Below are positions 6,404-16,600 of a stretch of 17,500 bases of DNA, in pieces; position 1 is the first letter of the stretch, and the number at the start of each line of letters is the position of its first letter. Under the pieces are notes generated by a model. The model was not told the origin of the DNA. It ran no database searches and worked only from the letters and a program-made list of their open reading frames with translations. The position numbers and the translations under genes are program-made. This DNA is from Podila epigama (Eukaryota; Mortierellomycota; Mortierellomycetes; Mortierellales; Mortierellaceae), in assembly GCA_015679605.1 (NCBI GenBank), contig JAAAVE010000452.1:1409-18908 (forward strand), in the 5' to 3' direction.

Positions 6404-9400
6404 ATGTTGCGCGCCATTGGCATTCGGCGGCCAAGGATAGCCAGCGAGACCCTCTTGCCTCGTTTGCCTCACATTCGACCTCTGTCAACGCAACCTAAAT
6501 CTCACATCCCAAAGCCAACACGGCATCTCGAAAAATATGACGCTGTAGGACAAACACTCTTTTTTTTTTTTGTTCGATATGTTCCCAAATTTCTTGTCAA
6601 TAGCACTGACCACGTCACTCGCTGTATAACAGTCTTTGGTAGAACAGGGATGGTACGAGTGGTGGGAGTCGCAAGGTAATGTAAATAAACTAGAACGAGA
6701 GCAAGTTGCCCCCGTCCTCTCTACCTCTATGAAAGAGACTAACAGCTGGAAAAAACAAATAGGTTTCTTTGCGCCTCGTGCTGCATCCGGGACTGGATCG
6801 TCGGACGAGACCAAAAATTTCACAATGCTCACACCACCACCTAATGTGACGGGATATCTTCATATCGGTCATGCTTTGACTGCAAGTATCCAGGACTCTA
6901 TTATTCGTTGGCGCCGCATGAAGGGTGAGAGTGTCTCATGGATACCAGGAATGGATCATGCCGGTATCAGCACCCAAACCGTTGTTGAAAAGAAACTTAT
7001 GAGGGAAAAGAAACTCACGCGTCACGATCTTGGGAGGCCGGCATTCATTGACCAGATTTGGGAATGGAAGGAACTCCATGGAGATAAAATCAATGGACAA
7101 CTGCGTCGATTGGGTGCCTCCATGGACTGGGATCGAGAATTTTTTACCTTAGACGATACCCGATCCAAGGCTGTCAAGTCAGCATTTATTCAGCTCTTCA
7201 AGGACGGCCAGGTCTACCGCGATACAAGGCTGGTCAATTGGTGCTGTGCCCTAGAGACAGTGATTTCTGATATCGAGGTCGATTATGAGGACATTCCGGG
7301 AAGAACCATGCTCAGTGTTCCTGGACGGTTGAAAAAGTATTACCCGGATCGCATGTTATATGGTTTTTTCTTCTGGCTCATTCTCCCCAACCTGACTTAC
7401 ATTGTCTGCTTGAACCGATGATAGGGTCGAGTTTGGAGTACTTCACGACTTTGCCTATAAAGTTGAGAATGGTGGCGATCAGGAGCTGGTTGTCTCCACT
7501 ACTCGTATAGAGACTATGCTCGGAGATGAGGCTGTTGCCATTCACCCCGACGATGAGAGATATAAGCATCTTCATGGCAAGCATGTCATCCACCCAATTT
7601 CTGGAAGGCGTCTGCCAATCATCTGCGACTCGGAGCTTGTCGATATGGCTTTTGGCACTGGTGTCGTCAAAGTATGGACCATCTTGTAACATGGAGTGAT
7701 GCATGGCGACTATCTGTTTTCTTTTTAGGACTGTACGCTAATCAGATTCTATTGACAAACACGTACAGGTCACACCAGCCCATGATCCCAATGATTATGC
7801 CTGTGGAAGGAGACATGGCTTGCCCATTGTAAATATTATGGACAAAAACGGCGCGTTCAATGCCAACTGCGGATCAAAAGCGTACGAGGTAAGCCATCTA
7901 TAGGAGGATGTATGTGCACTCTCGTGTTCGACGCTAATGACATTTCTGAGGGCTAACCTGACTCTTTGTTTTTTTCCCTCCGCTGTCCTCTATCGCCTAA
8001 TGACAGAACATGAACCGATTCGATGCTCGTGAAAAGATCATTGAAGAACTCAAGAGCCTTGGTGTCTACAGAGGAAGGAATGATAAACACAGCATGCGTC
8101 TTTCAAAGTGCTCTAGGTCTGGCGATGTTATCGAACCACTTGTTATGCCACAATGGTATGTGAAACCAACACTTCAAGTCTTGAAGTGTCCACGATACAA
8201 TTCTATCTCTCTTTAATGACTCTAATCATCCATCATTTCTACCTTCCGCAGGTATATCAAATGTGAACAATTCGCGCAGCGTGCATTGAAGGATGCAGAG
8301 CGTGGAGCTCTAGTCTTTCACCCAAGCTCGGCCATCAAGGAATGGAACCGGTGGCTAGGTATTGTTATTGCAATTGTGTATCCCGTTACCCTCATGCATC
8401 CTGTCTCCTTGATGATGAGCTAATCTGTTATTGACAAAAACGTTTTCCTTTATTTGTTTTCTTTTATTCATGTCTGATTTTCCTGTCAACCAAAAGAAAA
8501 CATTCAGGATTGGTGCATCTCACGGCAACTGTGGTGGGGCCATCGTATCCCCGCATATAGACCAGTGTTCGAATCTTCAGGAATGGCAAAGAAACTAGGT
8601 CTGGATGCTGGCGATGGGCCATGGTTCGTTGCCGAGTCTAAAGACGAAGCTGACTCTCAGATTCGTCAATTCCTGATTGAAAGAGGGATGAACGATGTAA
8701 AGTTTGATGTGGTCCAGGACGAGGATGTTTTGGACACATGGTTTTCGTCAGGACTCTTGCCCCTTTCCGCTCTCGGATGGACAGGCCCCAAGAGTGCAGG
8801 CCTCCTACCAGAGAGATATCCCACTAATTTGATTGAGACAGGAACAGATATTATGTTCTTTTGGGTTGCAAGGATGGTGATGCTCTGCACTCATCTGTCA
8901 GGCCAGGTGCCATTCAAGGATATCATGTTTCACGCCATGGTCCGTGATTCTCAGGGGAGAAAGATGAGCAAGTCCGTCGGCAATGTGATTGACCCAAGTC
9001 ATGTCATTGAGGGCATTTCTCTGAAGGATTTGAAGGCAACCCTTGAAGGTGGCAATTTGGCGCAAAAGGAGGTCAAGCGCTCACAGGCAGCCATGGACAA
9101 GGACTTTCCACATGGTATCAAAGCAAGCGGCGCAGATGCCTTGCGATTTACTCTCGTGTCATCGACGCAGCAAACCAGACAGATCAACCTGGACCTATCC
9201 AATGTGACCTCAGCGCAGCATTTTGCCAACAAACTGTGGAACCTTGCCAGCTTTTCGCAGTCGCGGTTCGACGATGCCAAGTATAGCCCCACTGTCGCGG
9301 CTGACGCGATTGTTCCTCAGAGCCTTGTGAGCAAGGGTGGTAAAGACCTTTCCCTTGTCGAACGGTACATCATGTCGCGACTGGCAGAAACCGTGTCCAA

Positions 9401-10649
9401 GGCGAATCAAGGTATGGAGGACCACGAACCATCCATTGCCACAGACACGGTCCGCAAGTTTATTGTCCAGGACCTATGTGATGTCTACGTAGAGTTTTGC
9501 AAGCCTACGCTGTTTTCCAGGGAGGAAGATGCTTTGAACAAGCAACGTATGTTAATGGTCTTGCAAACCTGTCTGGACGCGTCTCTGCGTCTTTTGCATC
9601 CATTTATGCCTTTTGTCACCGAGGTCAGTTTATTACTTATTTTGTTTGTGTTTCTTTTCGAATCGGTGATCATGAGGCGCTTTTTATAAGTTTCAAGGCG
9701 CTTTGCCTTTCTCGAATATTCATGACACTAACATATCGCTCTATAAAAAAAACAACCCAAATTCCAAATAGGAACTATGGCAGAGAATGCTGCCTTCTTC
9801 ATCACCCCAAACAATGTCCATTATGACCGCTGCCTTCCCATCAGACACCGAGTTTTCGTCCTGGAAGGATGAGACAGCCATTGGGGATATGGAGGTCAGT
9901 TTACTTTTTCCATGTATACATGTGACTGACAGCAAAGAAGGATCAAGACCCTCCACATGCTGACACGACAGGGTTCTTTTTTTCTTTTTTTGTAATTTGT
10001 TTTTGTTCTGGATTAATGGAACAATAAATAGATTGCTCTGAGCGTCATTCAAGCCTCGCGTTCTCTGCGCCAAAGCCATCAGGTGCCCATGTCTCGGCCG
10101 TTGCCGTTTAGCATCTGGACAAGTGATCAGCTGATGCTCGGACCTGGAGGTGTTTTGGAGCAGAGTCTACCATATTTGACCCATTTTACGCGCGCCGAGG
10201 GCGCTTTGCGTTTCGTGGATGGCTCTGGGACTGATCTGAGCAAGGAGGATGAGGAGGCTATTTCGCTGGAGTCGTCTGTGGTACATGTCATTAGCCCACA
10301 GCTTAAATTGTTCACGCCCCTTTCGGCTGTGCAGGCCACAGTGGCGACTGAGCGTACACAGTCGTCCTCGGCGTCGTCTTCCCCATCCGATTTAAAGGTG
10401 TCCAAGGCTGACCAAGCAAAGCAGCAACAAGAGGTGAAGCGTCTGAATAAGAAGCTGAACACAGTCAGGACCGACCTCGAGAAATTGCGGACGCGTCTGG
10501 CTCGACCGGAATATCATGATCGCGTTCCTGAGAACGTGCGTTTGTTTGATACCAAGCGGCAGCAGGAGCTTCTGGCGCAAGAGGAGCACATTATATTGAC
10601 CCTCAAAAGCATGACCGATACGAGCAGCGTCCCACCCACATTGCATTAA
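6404..10649 (+). CDS. VARS2: Valyl-tRNA synthetase, probably mitochondrial
   Basis: The enzyme charges tRNA-Val with valine and edits mischarged threonine. Exons: 6404-6544, 6633-6675, 6763-7336, 7425-7671, 7769-7888, 8007-8155, 8252-8358, 8497-9623, 9772-9894, 10032-10649; all nine introns are GT-AG and the joined frame gives 1082 residues. The Arg/Ser-rich, acid-free first 15 residues and [16 protein letters not shown] look like a mitochondrial presequence. Residues 95-98 are HIGH (in [15 protein letters not shown]). Residues about 240-420 form the CP1 editing domain with [17 protein letters not shown] and [21 protein letters not shown] is at 465-476 and KMSKS at 616-620. The anticodon-binding helical domain follows (NKLWNLASF), then at about 1000-1075 the coiled-coil arm typical of ValRS. 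It lacks the basic N-terminal extension of cytosolic yeast Vas1, so I favour the organellar enzyme; dual targeting is possible. Confidence 0.93.
6676..6762 (+). other. In-frame, stop-free 87-base intron of the valyl-tRNA synthetase gene
   Basis: The donor is G|GTAATG and the acceptor AAATAG, with a branch-like GACTAACA about 25 bases before the acceptor. Removing it joins WWESQ to GFFAPR, the normal ValRS sequence around 'WWE..GFF', so it is an intron. Its length is a multiple of three and it has no stop in frame, so retention would insert 29 residues without a frameshift. Confidence 0.85.
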
Positions 10650-10911
10650 AAACAACAGACATTACATAGAAGAATTGCAAGAGCCTTTTCGGTCTGTCGG
10701 ATAATTTTCAGTGTTTCTCGCATATCCCGTTTTGGCGAAAGAGAAGCAGAGGAGTGAGAAGCGAGAGAAGAAAGATTTTCACGTTTTCGGCTCAAGTTAT
10801 TTTTTTGTTTTTCTTATTTCCCACCTGAATCTCGCAATTCTTTTTGTTTTCCACTCTTTTCACATTTCTCCACACAAATCAAAACTTTCCCACCAAAACC
10901 CAACAACAAAC
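10650..10911 (+). promoter_or_regulatory. 3' end of the synthetase gene and promoter/leader of the BAG protein gene
   Basis: These 262 bases separate two genes on the same strand. The left part is A/C-rich with no canonical AATAAA. From about 10795 on it is strongly T- then C/A-rich, ending CCCACCAAAACCCAACAACAAACATGG, a typical fungal unstructured leader with a good start context. The upstream reading frame stays open but contains no ATG. Confidence 0.5.
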
Positions 10912-12228
10912 ATGGTCTCTGAATCGACCAAAAAGACTCTGATTCTTTCAGTATCAGCCATCGTTGGTCTGACCACCATCTCAACCCTTGCTTACCTCCT
11001 CATCCAGGACGACAAGAAGGCTCAGCATCTGCGCAAGATCAGATCCCTTCAGAGATCGCTTCAATCCAGGTTGCACAAGGTTGACACAGCCATTGAGACT
11101 CTTGTCAAGGGCGACATTCGTCAAGCCAATGTCCGTGTCTATACTCTCCATTCCCACGCCATTTACCCTGCCGACCATAAACACAACGCCAGCAACAGCA
11201 GTATTAACGAGGAAGAGAGTGATTTGCATGAAAAGAGTCTCAAGGTTCACAAGGAACTCGAAGCAGCACTAGAACTCACAGCAGAAGAGTTGGCCAAGGA
11301 ACAGGCACAAGGTTTTGAAAAGGACTCGGCCAAAGTACGTCAAGCGTATAAACGACTCGATTTCCTCATCAACTCTTGTAATGAGCAACTCTTGCGTTTA
11401 CTCGAAAGCCTCGACGCGATTTCACCTCGCGAGTTGACTGATCTTGGTGATGGCTTTGGAGGATTGGCGACAGCGAATGGTCCTGAAGTGGCTGCGTTTG
11501 AGAAGGTGAAGAAGCGTAAACGTGCTTTGATTGCAAAGATTCACGCGATCACAAGTGAATTGGACAAGGTTGGAGCTCATATCAAGCATCGCGTGTCGGC
11601 CTCGGAACAGTTTGAACAGGCTGAAGCAAAGAGGAAGGTTGAGGCTGAGAAGCAGGCCAGAGAAGCTGCAGAATTGGAGAAGCAAGCAAGAGATGCTGCC
11701 GAGCTGGAGAAGAAATTGGCAAAGGAGGCTGCCGAAGAAGCCGCCAAGAAGAAGAAGGAAGAGGAGGAAGAGGCAGAGAAGGAGAGAGAGGCCAAGGCCA
11801 AGGTTCAGGCCGAGGCCGAGGCCCAGGCGCAGAAAGAGACAGACGCGTCCGAGACTTTGGTCAACGGAAAGACAGCATCCTACTCTGAAGCTCACCATGG
11901 TGACAAGGATGAGGTATTGGCGTATACGGACGATTTGGCCTTGATGAAGGAAGGAGTGACCTTTGCTGACATGGCCAAAGTACACCTTGATGAGCAAGTG
12001 AAGGAACAAGAGCAAAAGGCACAAGATGAGAAGGAGGAGAAGAAGGAGGAAGAGAGGAATGACTCGCAGGAACAGGAGGATGGAAAGAAGACTGTTGTTG
12101 AGGAGCAAGAAAAGATTGAGTCTGTCGACGTTGAGGAGACACCCTCGTCCTCAGTGACATCCTCGTATGCAGACATCAACGGTGCCAGTGAGTCTGCTGT
12201 GTTGGTCGATACTGTAGAGTCCCAATAA
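10912..12228 (+). CDS. SNL1: Snl1-like membrane-anchored BAG-domain protein (Hsp70 nucleotide exchange factor)
   Basis: The 438-residue product has one N-terminal membrane segment, about residues 10-31 (ILSVSAIVGLTTISTLAYLL), followed by basic residues, so the bulk should face the cytosol. Residues about 142-225 fit a BAG domain: SCNEQLLRLLESLDAIS matches the YCNEMLLKLLIELDSID helix I recall of yeast Snl1, and after a Gly-rich loop KKRKRALIAKIHAITSELDK matches its KEKRKGVIKEIQAMLKSLD helix. BAG helices bind the Hsp70 ATPase domain and release ADP; Snl1 does so at the ER and nuclear envelope. E158 and the basic cluster 200-204 correspond to contact positions known in the family. Unlike the 159-residue yeast protein, this one has a second helical stretch (34-75) and a long Lys/Glu/Ala coiled-coil plus acidic tail (230-438). 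There is no intron. The start is the first ATG in the frame. The BAG call is moderately strong and could be confirmed by profile search. Confidence 0.72.
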   Translation: MVSESTKKTLILSVSAIVGLTTISTLAYLLIQDDKKAQHLRKIRSLQRSLQSRLHKVDTAIETLVKGDIRQANVRVYTLHSHAIYPADHKHNASNSSINEEESDLHEKSLKVHKELEAALELTAEELAKEQAQGFEKDSAKVRQAYKRLDFLINSCNEQLLRLLESLDAISPRELTDLGDGFGGLATANGPEVAAFEKVKKRKRALIAKIHAITSELDKVGAHIKHRVSASEQFEQAEAKRKVEAEKQAREAAELEKQARDAAELEKKLAKEAAEEAAKKKKEEEEEAEKEREAKAKVQAEAEAQAQKETDASETLVNGKTASYSEAHHGDKDEVLAYTDDLALMKEGVTFADMAKVHLDEQVKEQEQKAQDEKEEKKEEERNDSQEQEDGKKTVVEEQEKIESVDVEETPSSSVTSSYADINGASESAVLVDTVESQ

Positions 12229-12229
12229 A
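12224..12229 (+). terminator. AATAAA hexamer overlapping the stop codon of the BAG protein gene
   Basis: The last codons read TCC CAA TAA followed by A, so the stop codon sits inside a canonical AATAAA. With a following gene starting at 12366 the 3' UTR has little room, which fits a signal this close. Use of this hexamer is inferred. Confidence 0.45.
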
Positions 12230-12365
12230 TGTTGCTGATCTGTATTTGACCTGAGACAAGCCACCCACTCGATTTAACATGCTGCAAAAAAAAGGTGTTT
12301 GCCCAAAGAAACTTGAAGCAATTGTTCACACATAATCTCACTTTAAAAACGCGAGAAGACACAAA

Positions 12366-13383
12366 ATGCAATCACCAGCAGTAAGCATCCAGTCACCTCG
12401 GCCACAAGGTAGACAGCAACAGCAACAACAACAGGCACAACAACAGGCACAACAACCACAAGTGCCATTCGATAAACAACTATGGATGTCTCTAAATCAA
12501 CTTCTCACTCAACTTGGCGACGTGGAGCGTCAGGGTCTGGTCATGTTTCGCAAGATGTAAAGAATAAAGAGAATGCAAGCATCAAAATGAATGATACTGG
12601 AAGAAGAAGAAGAAGAAAATAGGAACAGAAATTCATTTACTCTCTTTGCCATGTTGTCTTGATTCATTCAACAACCTACGTAGCGAAGAATCGTTCAAAC
12701 ATCCGTATTCTCAACAGGAAGCGATTACTGATACAGCTAATATCCTTACTCAGCTGGACGCAATGATGGCCCTGGCCAAGAACGAAGGGTTTGGTGCACT
12801 CACTCTCTTGCCCACCTCGTCCATCATGGCAGCATCCACTCCCTCAGCAAGCAGTGTCACAGGAGGAACCCCGAAACCTACGTTCATGTCACCAAGAATG
12901 CAGAATCATGTCTACAGCAATAGCACTCTGTTGAACGGGAATACCAATAGTAACACTAGCACACAAAATGCCATTGGTGAGAACGGAGCAGCGGCGTCTG
13001 GTGCAGCATCGGCTAGTGCAGCGTCCATGACTCCAGGAGATGTCAGTATGCTATCACCGCCACCCTTCAGTATCGGAACACCTTCAGCGATCACAGCACC
13101 ACAAACAGGGACTGCCTCAACGACCACACCAGGGCCTACATCTTCTATTGGATCGCCTCATGTCATGGATGTCGCCATGACTACCCCCTCCGCTTCAGGT
13201 CCTGATGCCGCGGCTGCTACTCCTTCATCCAGTATGGACCTATCTGGCGCACCTACCGCAACACCGGCACAAGTCCTTGCACAGATGATGGAAGCTCGTC
13301 AAAAGGATGTCCAAGCACTTTATAGCGAAAAGGCAAAACTTAAGACGCGATTCAAAGTAGCAGCTACCATCGTAAAGACCTAA
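12366..13383 (+). CDS. Unidentified polyQ and Ser/Thr/Ala-rich protein (two exons)
   Basis: I do not recognise this protein. Exons 12366-12556 and 12684-13383 (intron 12557-12683, donor AT|GTAAAG, acceptor TACGTAG, phase 2) give 296 residues. Residues 17-32 are Gln-rich. Two amphipathic helices follow: residues about 35-63 (FDKQLWMSLNQLLTQLGDVE) and about 65-100 (EAITDTANILTQLDAMMALA). Residues about 110-255 are low complexity, rich in Ser, Thr, Ala, Pro and Asn, with SP/TP dipeptides. The C-terminus is a charged helix, MMEARQKDVQALYSEKAKLK. There is no signal peptide, membrane segment or enzyme motif. The build (short helices, polyQ, disordered middle) resembles transcription-coactivator subunits such as Mediator proteins, but I found no specific match. 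A second acceptor (TCAACAG, exon from 12718) would need a phase-0 donor that I do not see, so the phase-2 junction is preferred. Confidence 0.6.
12414..12461 (+). repeat. CAG/CAA glutamine-coding repeat
   Basis: Sixteen codons, mostly CAG and CAA with two GCA and one CCA, encode a Gln-rich tract in the N-terminus of the unidentified protein. The mix of CAG and CAA makes it less slippery than a pure repeat. Confidence 0.85.
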
Positions 13384-13695
13384 TAGATGCATTATTCTTG
13401 TAATATTTCTGACTCTACTTTTTATATGATACATCATACATCTCCACTTCTCTTGCTCATTCTATCTCTCTTACACATACACTACTGGCATTTTTACTAA
13501 TCGGAGAAGGTGTTCGTTTTATTAAGAGTGGAGAAACTACAGGTAGACATACAAACGAGATAGAGAGAAAAAGAAGAGGGAGAAAAAATATATAGTGAAA
13601 TAATAGTATACAGATTGAAGGATTGAAGGATTGAAGGATAACAAAACAAAAAGAAAGAATAAAAATAAAAATGAAAATGAAAAGTAAAGAAACAG
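13384..13695. other. Convergent intergenic region (3' UTRs of the unidentified and SET genes)
   Basis: These 312 bases lie between two stop codons facing each other. They are A/T-rich with no open frame that looks like protein, no tRNA-like fold that I can see and no canonical AATAAA on either strand. They contain a short 8-base tandem repeat and an A-rich stretch that reads as T-rich on the minus strand directly after the SET gene stop. Confidence 0.6.
13613..13639. repeat. Three tandem copies of GATTGAAG
   Basis: An 8-base unit is repeated three times perfectly, with a partial fourth copy, in the gap downstream of the SET gene. No role is apparent. Confidence 0.85.
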
Positions 13696-16600
13696 TTAAC
13701 GTGTGTATCGCGCTGGCTTATAGACAGTCTCCCGTCTAGGGCGATTGGTTCCTTCGTCTCCTCCTCGACGCGTCGGTGAGGCTGTCCTAGATGTCGAACA
13801 AGTGTGGCTGTCACTACTAACGTCCATCGTACCATTCTCCTGTTGGCTACCTCCTGTCGGGGATGCAGGTTGGGGTGCAACTGTTCCAGGCGTTGGCGGC
13901 GCTTGGGAGACTGGCCAATGTCGGTCTGTCTCCTTGCCATAGTAGACAAGCAGTTCCTCGCCTGCCTTAATGTCACGGTTGCTGGTGCACACAATTTGGT
14001 TGTCGACGCTACCAGTGATAAACGACACGTTGCCATTGGGGTCCTCGTTCATAAAATGAAACGGGCAGAAGAATCGGTTCTTTGGGTCCGAGTAGGGCAT
14101 GCCATTCTCGTCCGTTGCATCAAGCACAGTGCGCCTGTACATGAGCGTGTACTGAGATGCATATCCGACTCCGTCCTTGAGAGAATCAAACTCATTCTCA
14201 GTCATGGGCACCCCAAAGTAGAACCCAAGTGGTGTGCTTGCTGGAATATCAATCTTGGCGAAAAGACCATTGCCTGCGTTCGGGATCTTGGAGGCATCAA
14301 CTCGGACCATGTCATCCAATCTCGATGGCACCTTACTCAGGTCTAGGTCATCCAAGTGGTAACTGCTGCCAACCTTGTATTTTGTATCGAATGCTGGTCC
14401 CTCGTTCGTGTAGAGGACGGGTGGTGCAGTCGTACAGGGAGTAGAGGGTGCTGAGTGGATACCCATCTTTTCCAGCTTGTCAAAGAACCGGAGCTCATCC
14501 TGATTCTGAGTCTGAGTCGGCGTCGCTAGAGATTCACCGTCTTCCTCGGCCTTTGGCTTCTTGAGCAACGAGTCTTGAGTATCAAGCTTCTGTCCGCGCC
14601 TCTTTGTTCCCATGGGCGACGGCAATGGCTCTTGGTCGTACTGAACATCCATGTCTGCTGAGCCCCTGCGACTGGGCTGCTGTGAAGAAATGATATCATC
14701 CTTGGGAACACCAAAGCACAACGGCCAGTCTTGACTGATAAGCTTTTCCATCCAATGGTCATACTCACGCCTTGCTGTCTCAAAGTCACATGGTTCATAT
14801 GCCAACCGGAAGTGTGTGCTCCTGCTGCCTTCAGGCTTAAATGGGATGAAGTACTTGTCGCCATTGTTTGTCAAGCAAGCCGACGCAGAGTTCATGGGAG
14901 TCTATCCATTAGAGATAAAAAGGATGTATTAAAATTAGAGTAATTCCTCAAGGTTCTTGGTGTCTTGTCCAACAGCACGCGACAACCCGTCCTTCACAGA
15001 TTGCTCACACACGCACAACACAAACTTACTTTGCCAGTAAAAACACGCGGGAGATTCTTCTCTGCGCTAAACTTCTTGTCCAACTCAACAGCTGCCATAA
15101 TAAGCTCTTGACGTGCAGCCGTCCGTTGAGGGATTGCACGAAGAGCAAGGAACATCATGTAGGGTTGTGTATGCCAACGCGGCTTAAAATGTGCTCTCGG
15201 TGTCAAAGCACTACCAGACCCACGTCCATTCGTTGATGAGGACGTGCCATGTTGCTTTGTCGGAGATGTGCTGGCGGAGCCCAGAGATGGTGGGTTCACG
15301 GACCCTTCTCGCGTGTGATCGCGCCCTGGCGAGACGGGTGGTGAAAACGGCGGTGACGAGACAATGCCTGTAGTAAGAGCTGATGGCATTCGTTTGAATC
15401 GGTTCGTGGGTGAGGAATGGGGCTGGATCGAGACAAAGTTGTGTGTCAGCATTTGCAGCTGGGCATGGAATGAAAGGGGTGACAAGGGCCCAGAAGATGA
15501 GGTAGGTGAACAAGAAGCCGGGAAGGGCGAGAAGAGGAATGGTTGAGACGATGCATCTCCAAAACTGTTCTTGCCGGTGCCAATGCTGTAGCCATTGACA
15601 TTACTTGCGCCAAGTCCATTGGCCGATTCGCTCTGGCTGCGTTTAGCTCGATTTCTTGCCCGAGCAGCGGCAGAGGCACTCCGACTTGGCCTCGAACGGG
15701 TCCGTGACATTGGCTGGGTCTTTGTGGGCGACCCGGGCTGACTCTGCGACTGGTCCTTGGACATGGGCGAGGCTGAGATGCTGATGGGCGCGGGGACAGG
15801 TTGATGGCCATGGCCTGCAGCATAGGAAGATGCGCGTGCGTACTGGTGCGGATTGACACCATGGAAGTAGCCTTGTGTGTTCTGGGCGTGAATCTCTGAT
15901 CTAGTCTTTGACCCAGGCGAGAGTGCAAAAGGCTTCAGATTGCTCTTGACATTGACGACACCCTCTGACATGACCTCGTCCTCTTCTTCTTCTTCTTCAT
16001 CATCATCTTCGTCGTGGTCCTCAACTTGGACTTTGCCCACTTTTCTTTGTTCACCTTGTTTTTCCTTTTCTTGTTCATTCTGTTCTTGGCCATGGTCACT
16101 GTCACGCCTACTGCTGCCAGTCTTGTCGCTGCCAGCCTCGCGAGCAGGCTCAAGAGGATTCATACTATGGTGGTTCTCTGGAGATCCCCTTCCTCGCTCG
16201 GTGGCGCCACCAAGCCTGTTCCCTCTGGAAGGGGACCCTGGAGTGGGAGTGGATGCAGAGGTGTGCATTATCGACATGGAGCGATCTGAACTTTCAGTGT
16301 AGGCGTTAATTTGATTGGAAGGTGGCAGTGGTTTGGACGAATAATCTGATTGGTTGGTGAGATGGGACCCTTGTCGGTGCTCCTGGCTGTATTGCTGGTG
16401 AGAGTGGTGGTTATTATGAGCTTGATGCTGATGCTGATGCTGGTGCTGTTGCTGGTGCTGGTGCTGACGTTGGTGCTGGTGGTACTGGTGTGGTGTGGTG
16501 GAGTCTCTAGCTTGATTAGACCTCCGAGAGTGTGCATGTGAAGAAGAGTGGATAACGTCTTCAGAGTCTCTCGCGTATGTGGACTGGCCTCTTCCAGCCA

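Noticed and set aside
10711-10911. N-terminal extension of the BAG protein upstream of 10912
   Set aside because: The frame is open but has no ATG and reads as T-rich leader sequence. ATG 10912 has a good context and is followed at once by the membrane anchor.
10650-10911. tRNA or snoRNA gene in the gap before the BAG gene
   Set aside because: I found no A/B box pair, cloverleaf or C/D box arrangement by eye. The sequence reads as a 3' UTR followed by a T-rich and then CA-rich leader.
11422-12108. Long minus-strand open frame of 228 codons, rich in Leu, Phe and Ser, resembling a membrane protein
   Set aside because: It is the antisense shadow of the Lys/Glu/Ala-rich coiled coil of the BAG protein gene. 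The composition follows directly from GAG/AAG/GCC codons read backwards.
13497-14036. Minus-strand open frame of 179 codons overlapping the end of the SET gene
   Set aside because: It is an alternative frame of the SET exon and runs into A/T-rich 3' sequence giving Phe/Tyr/Ser-rich nonsense.
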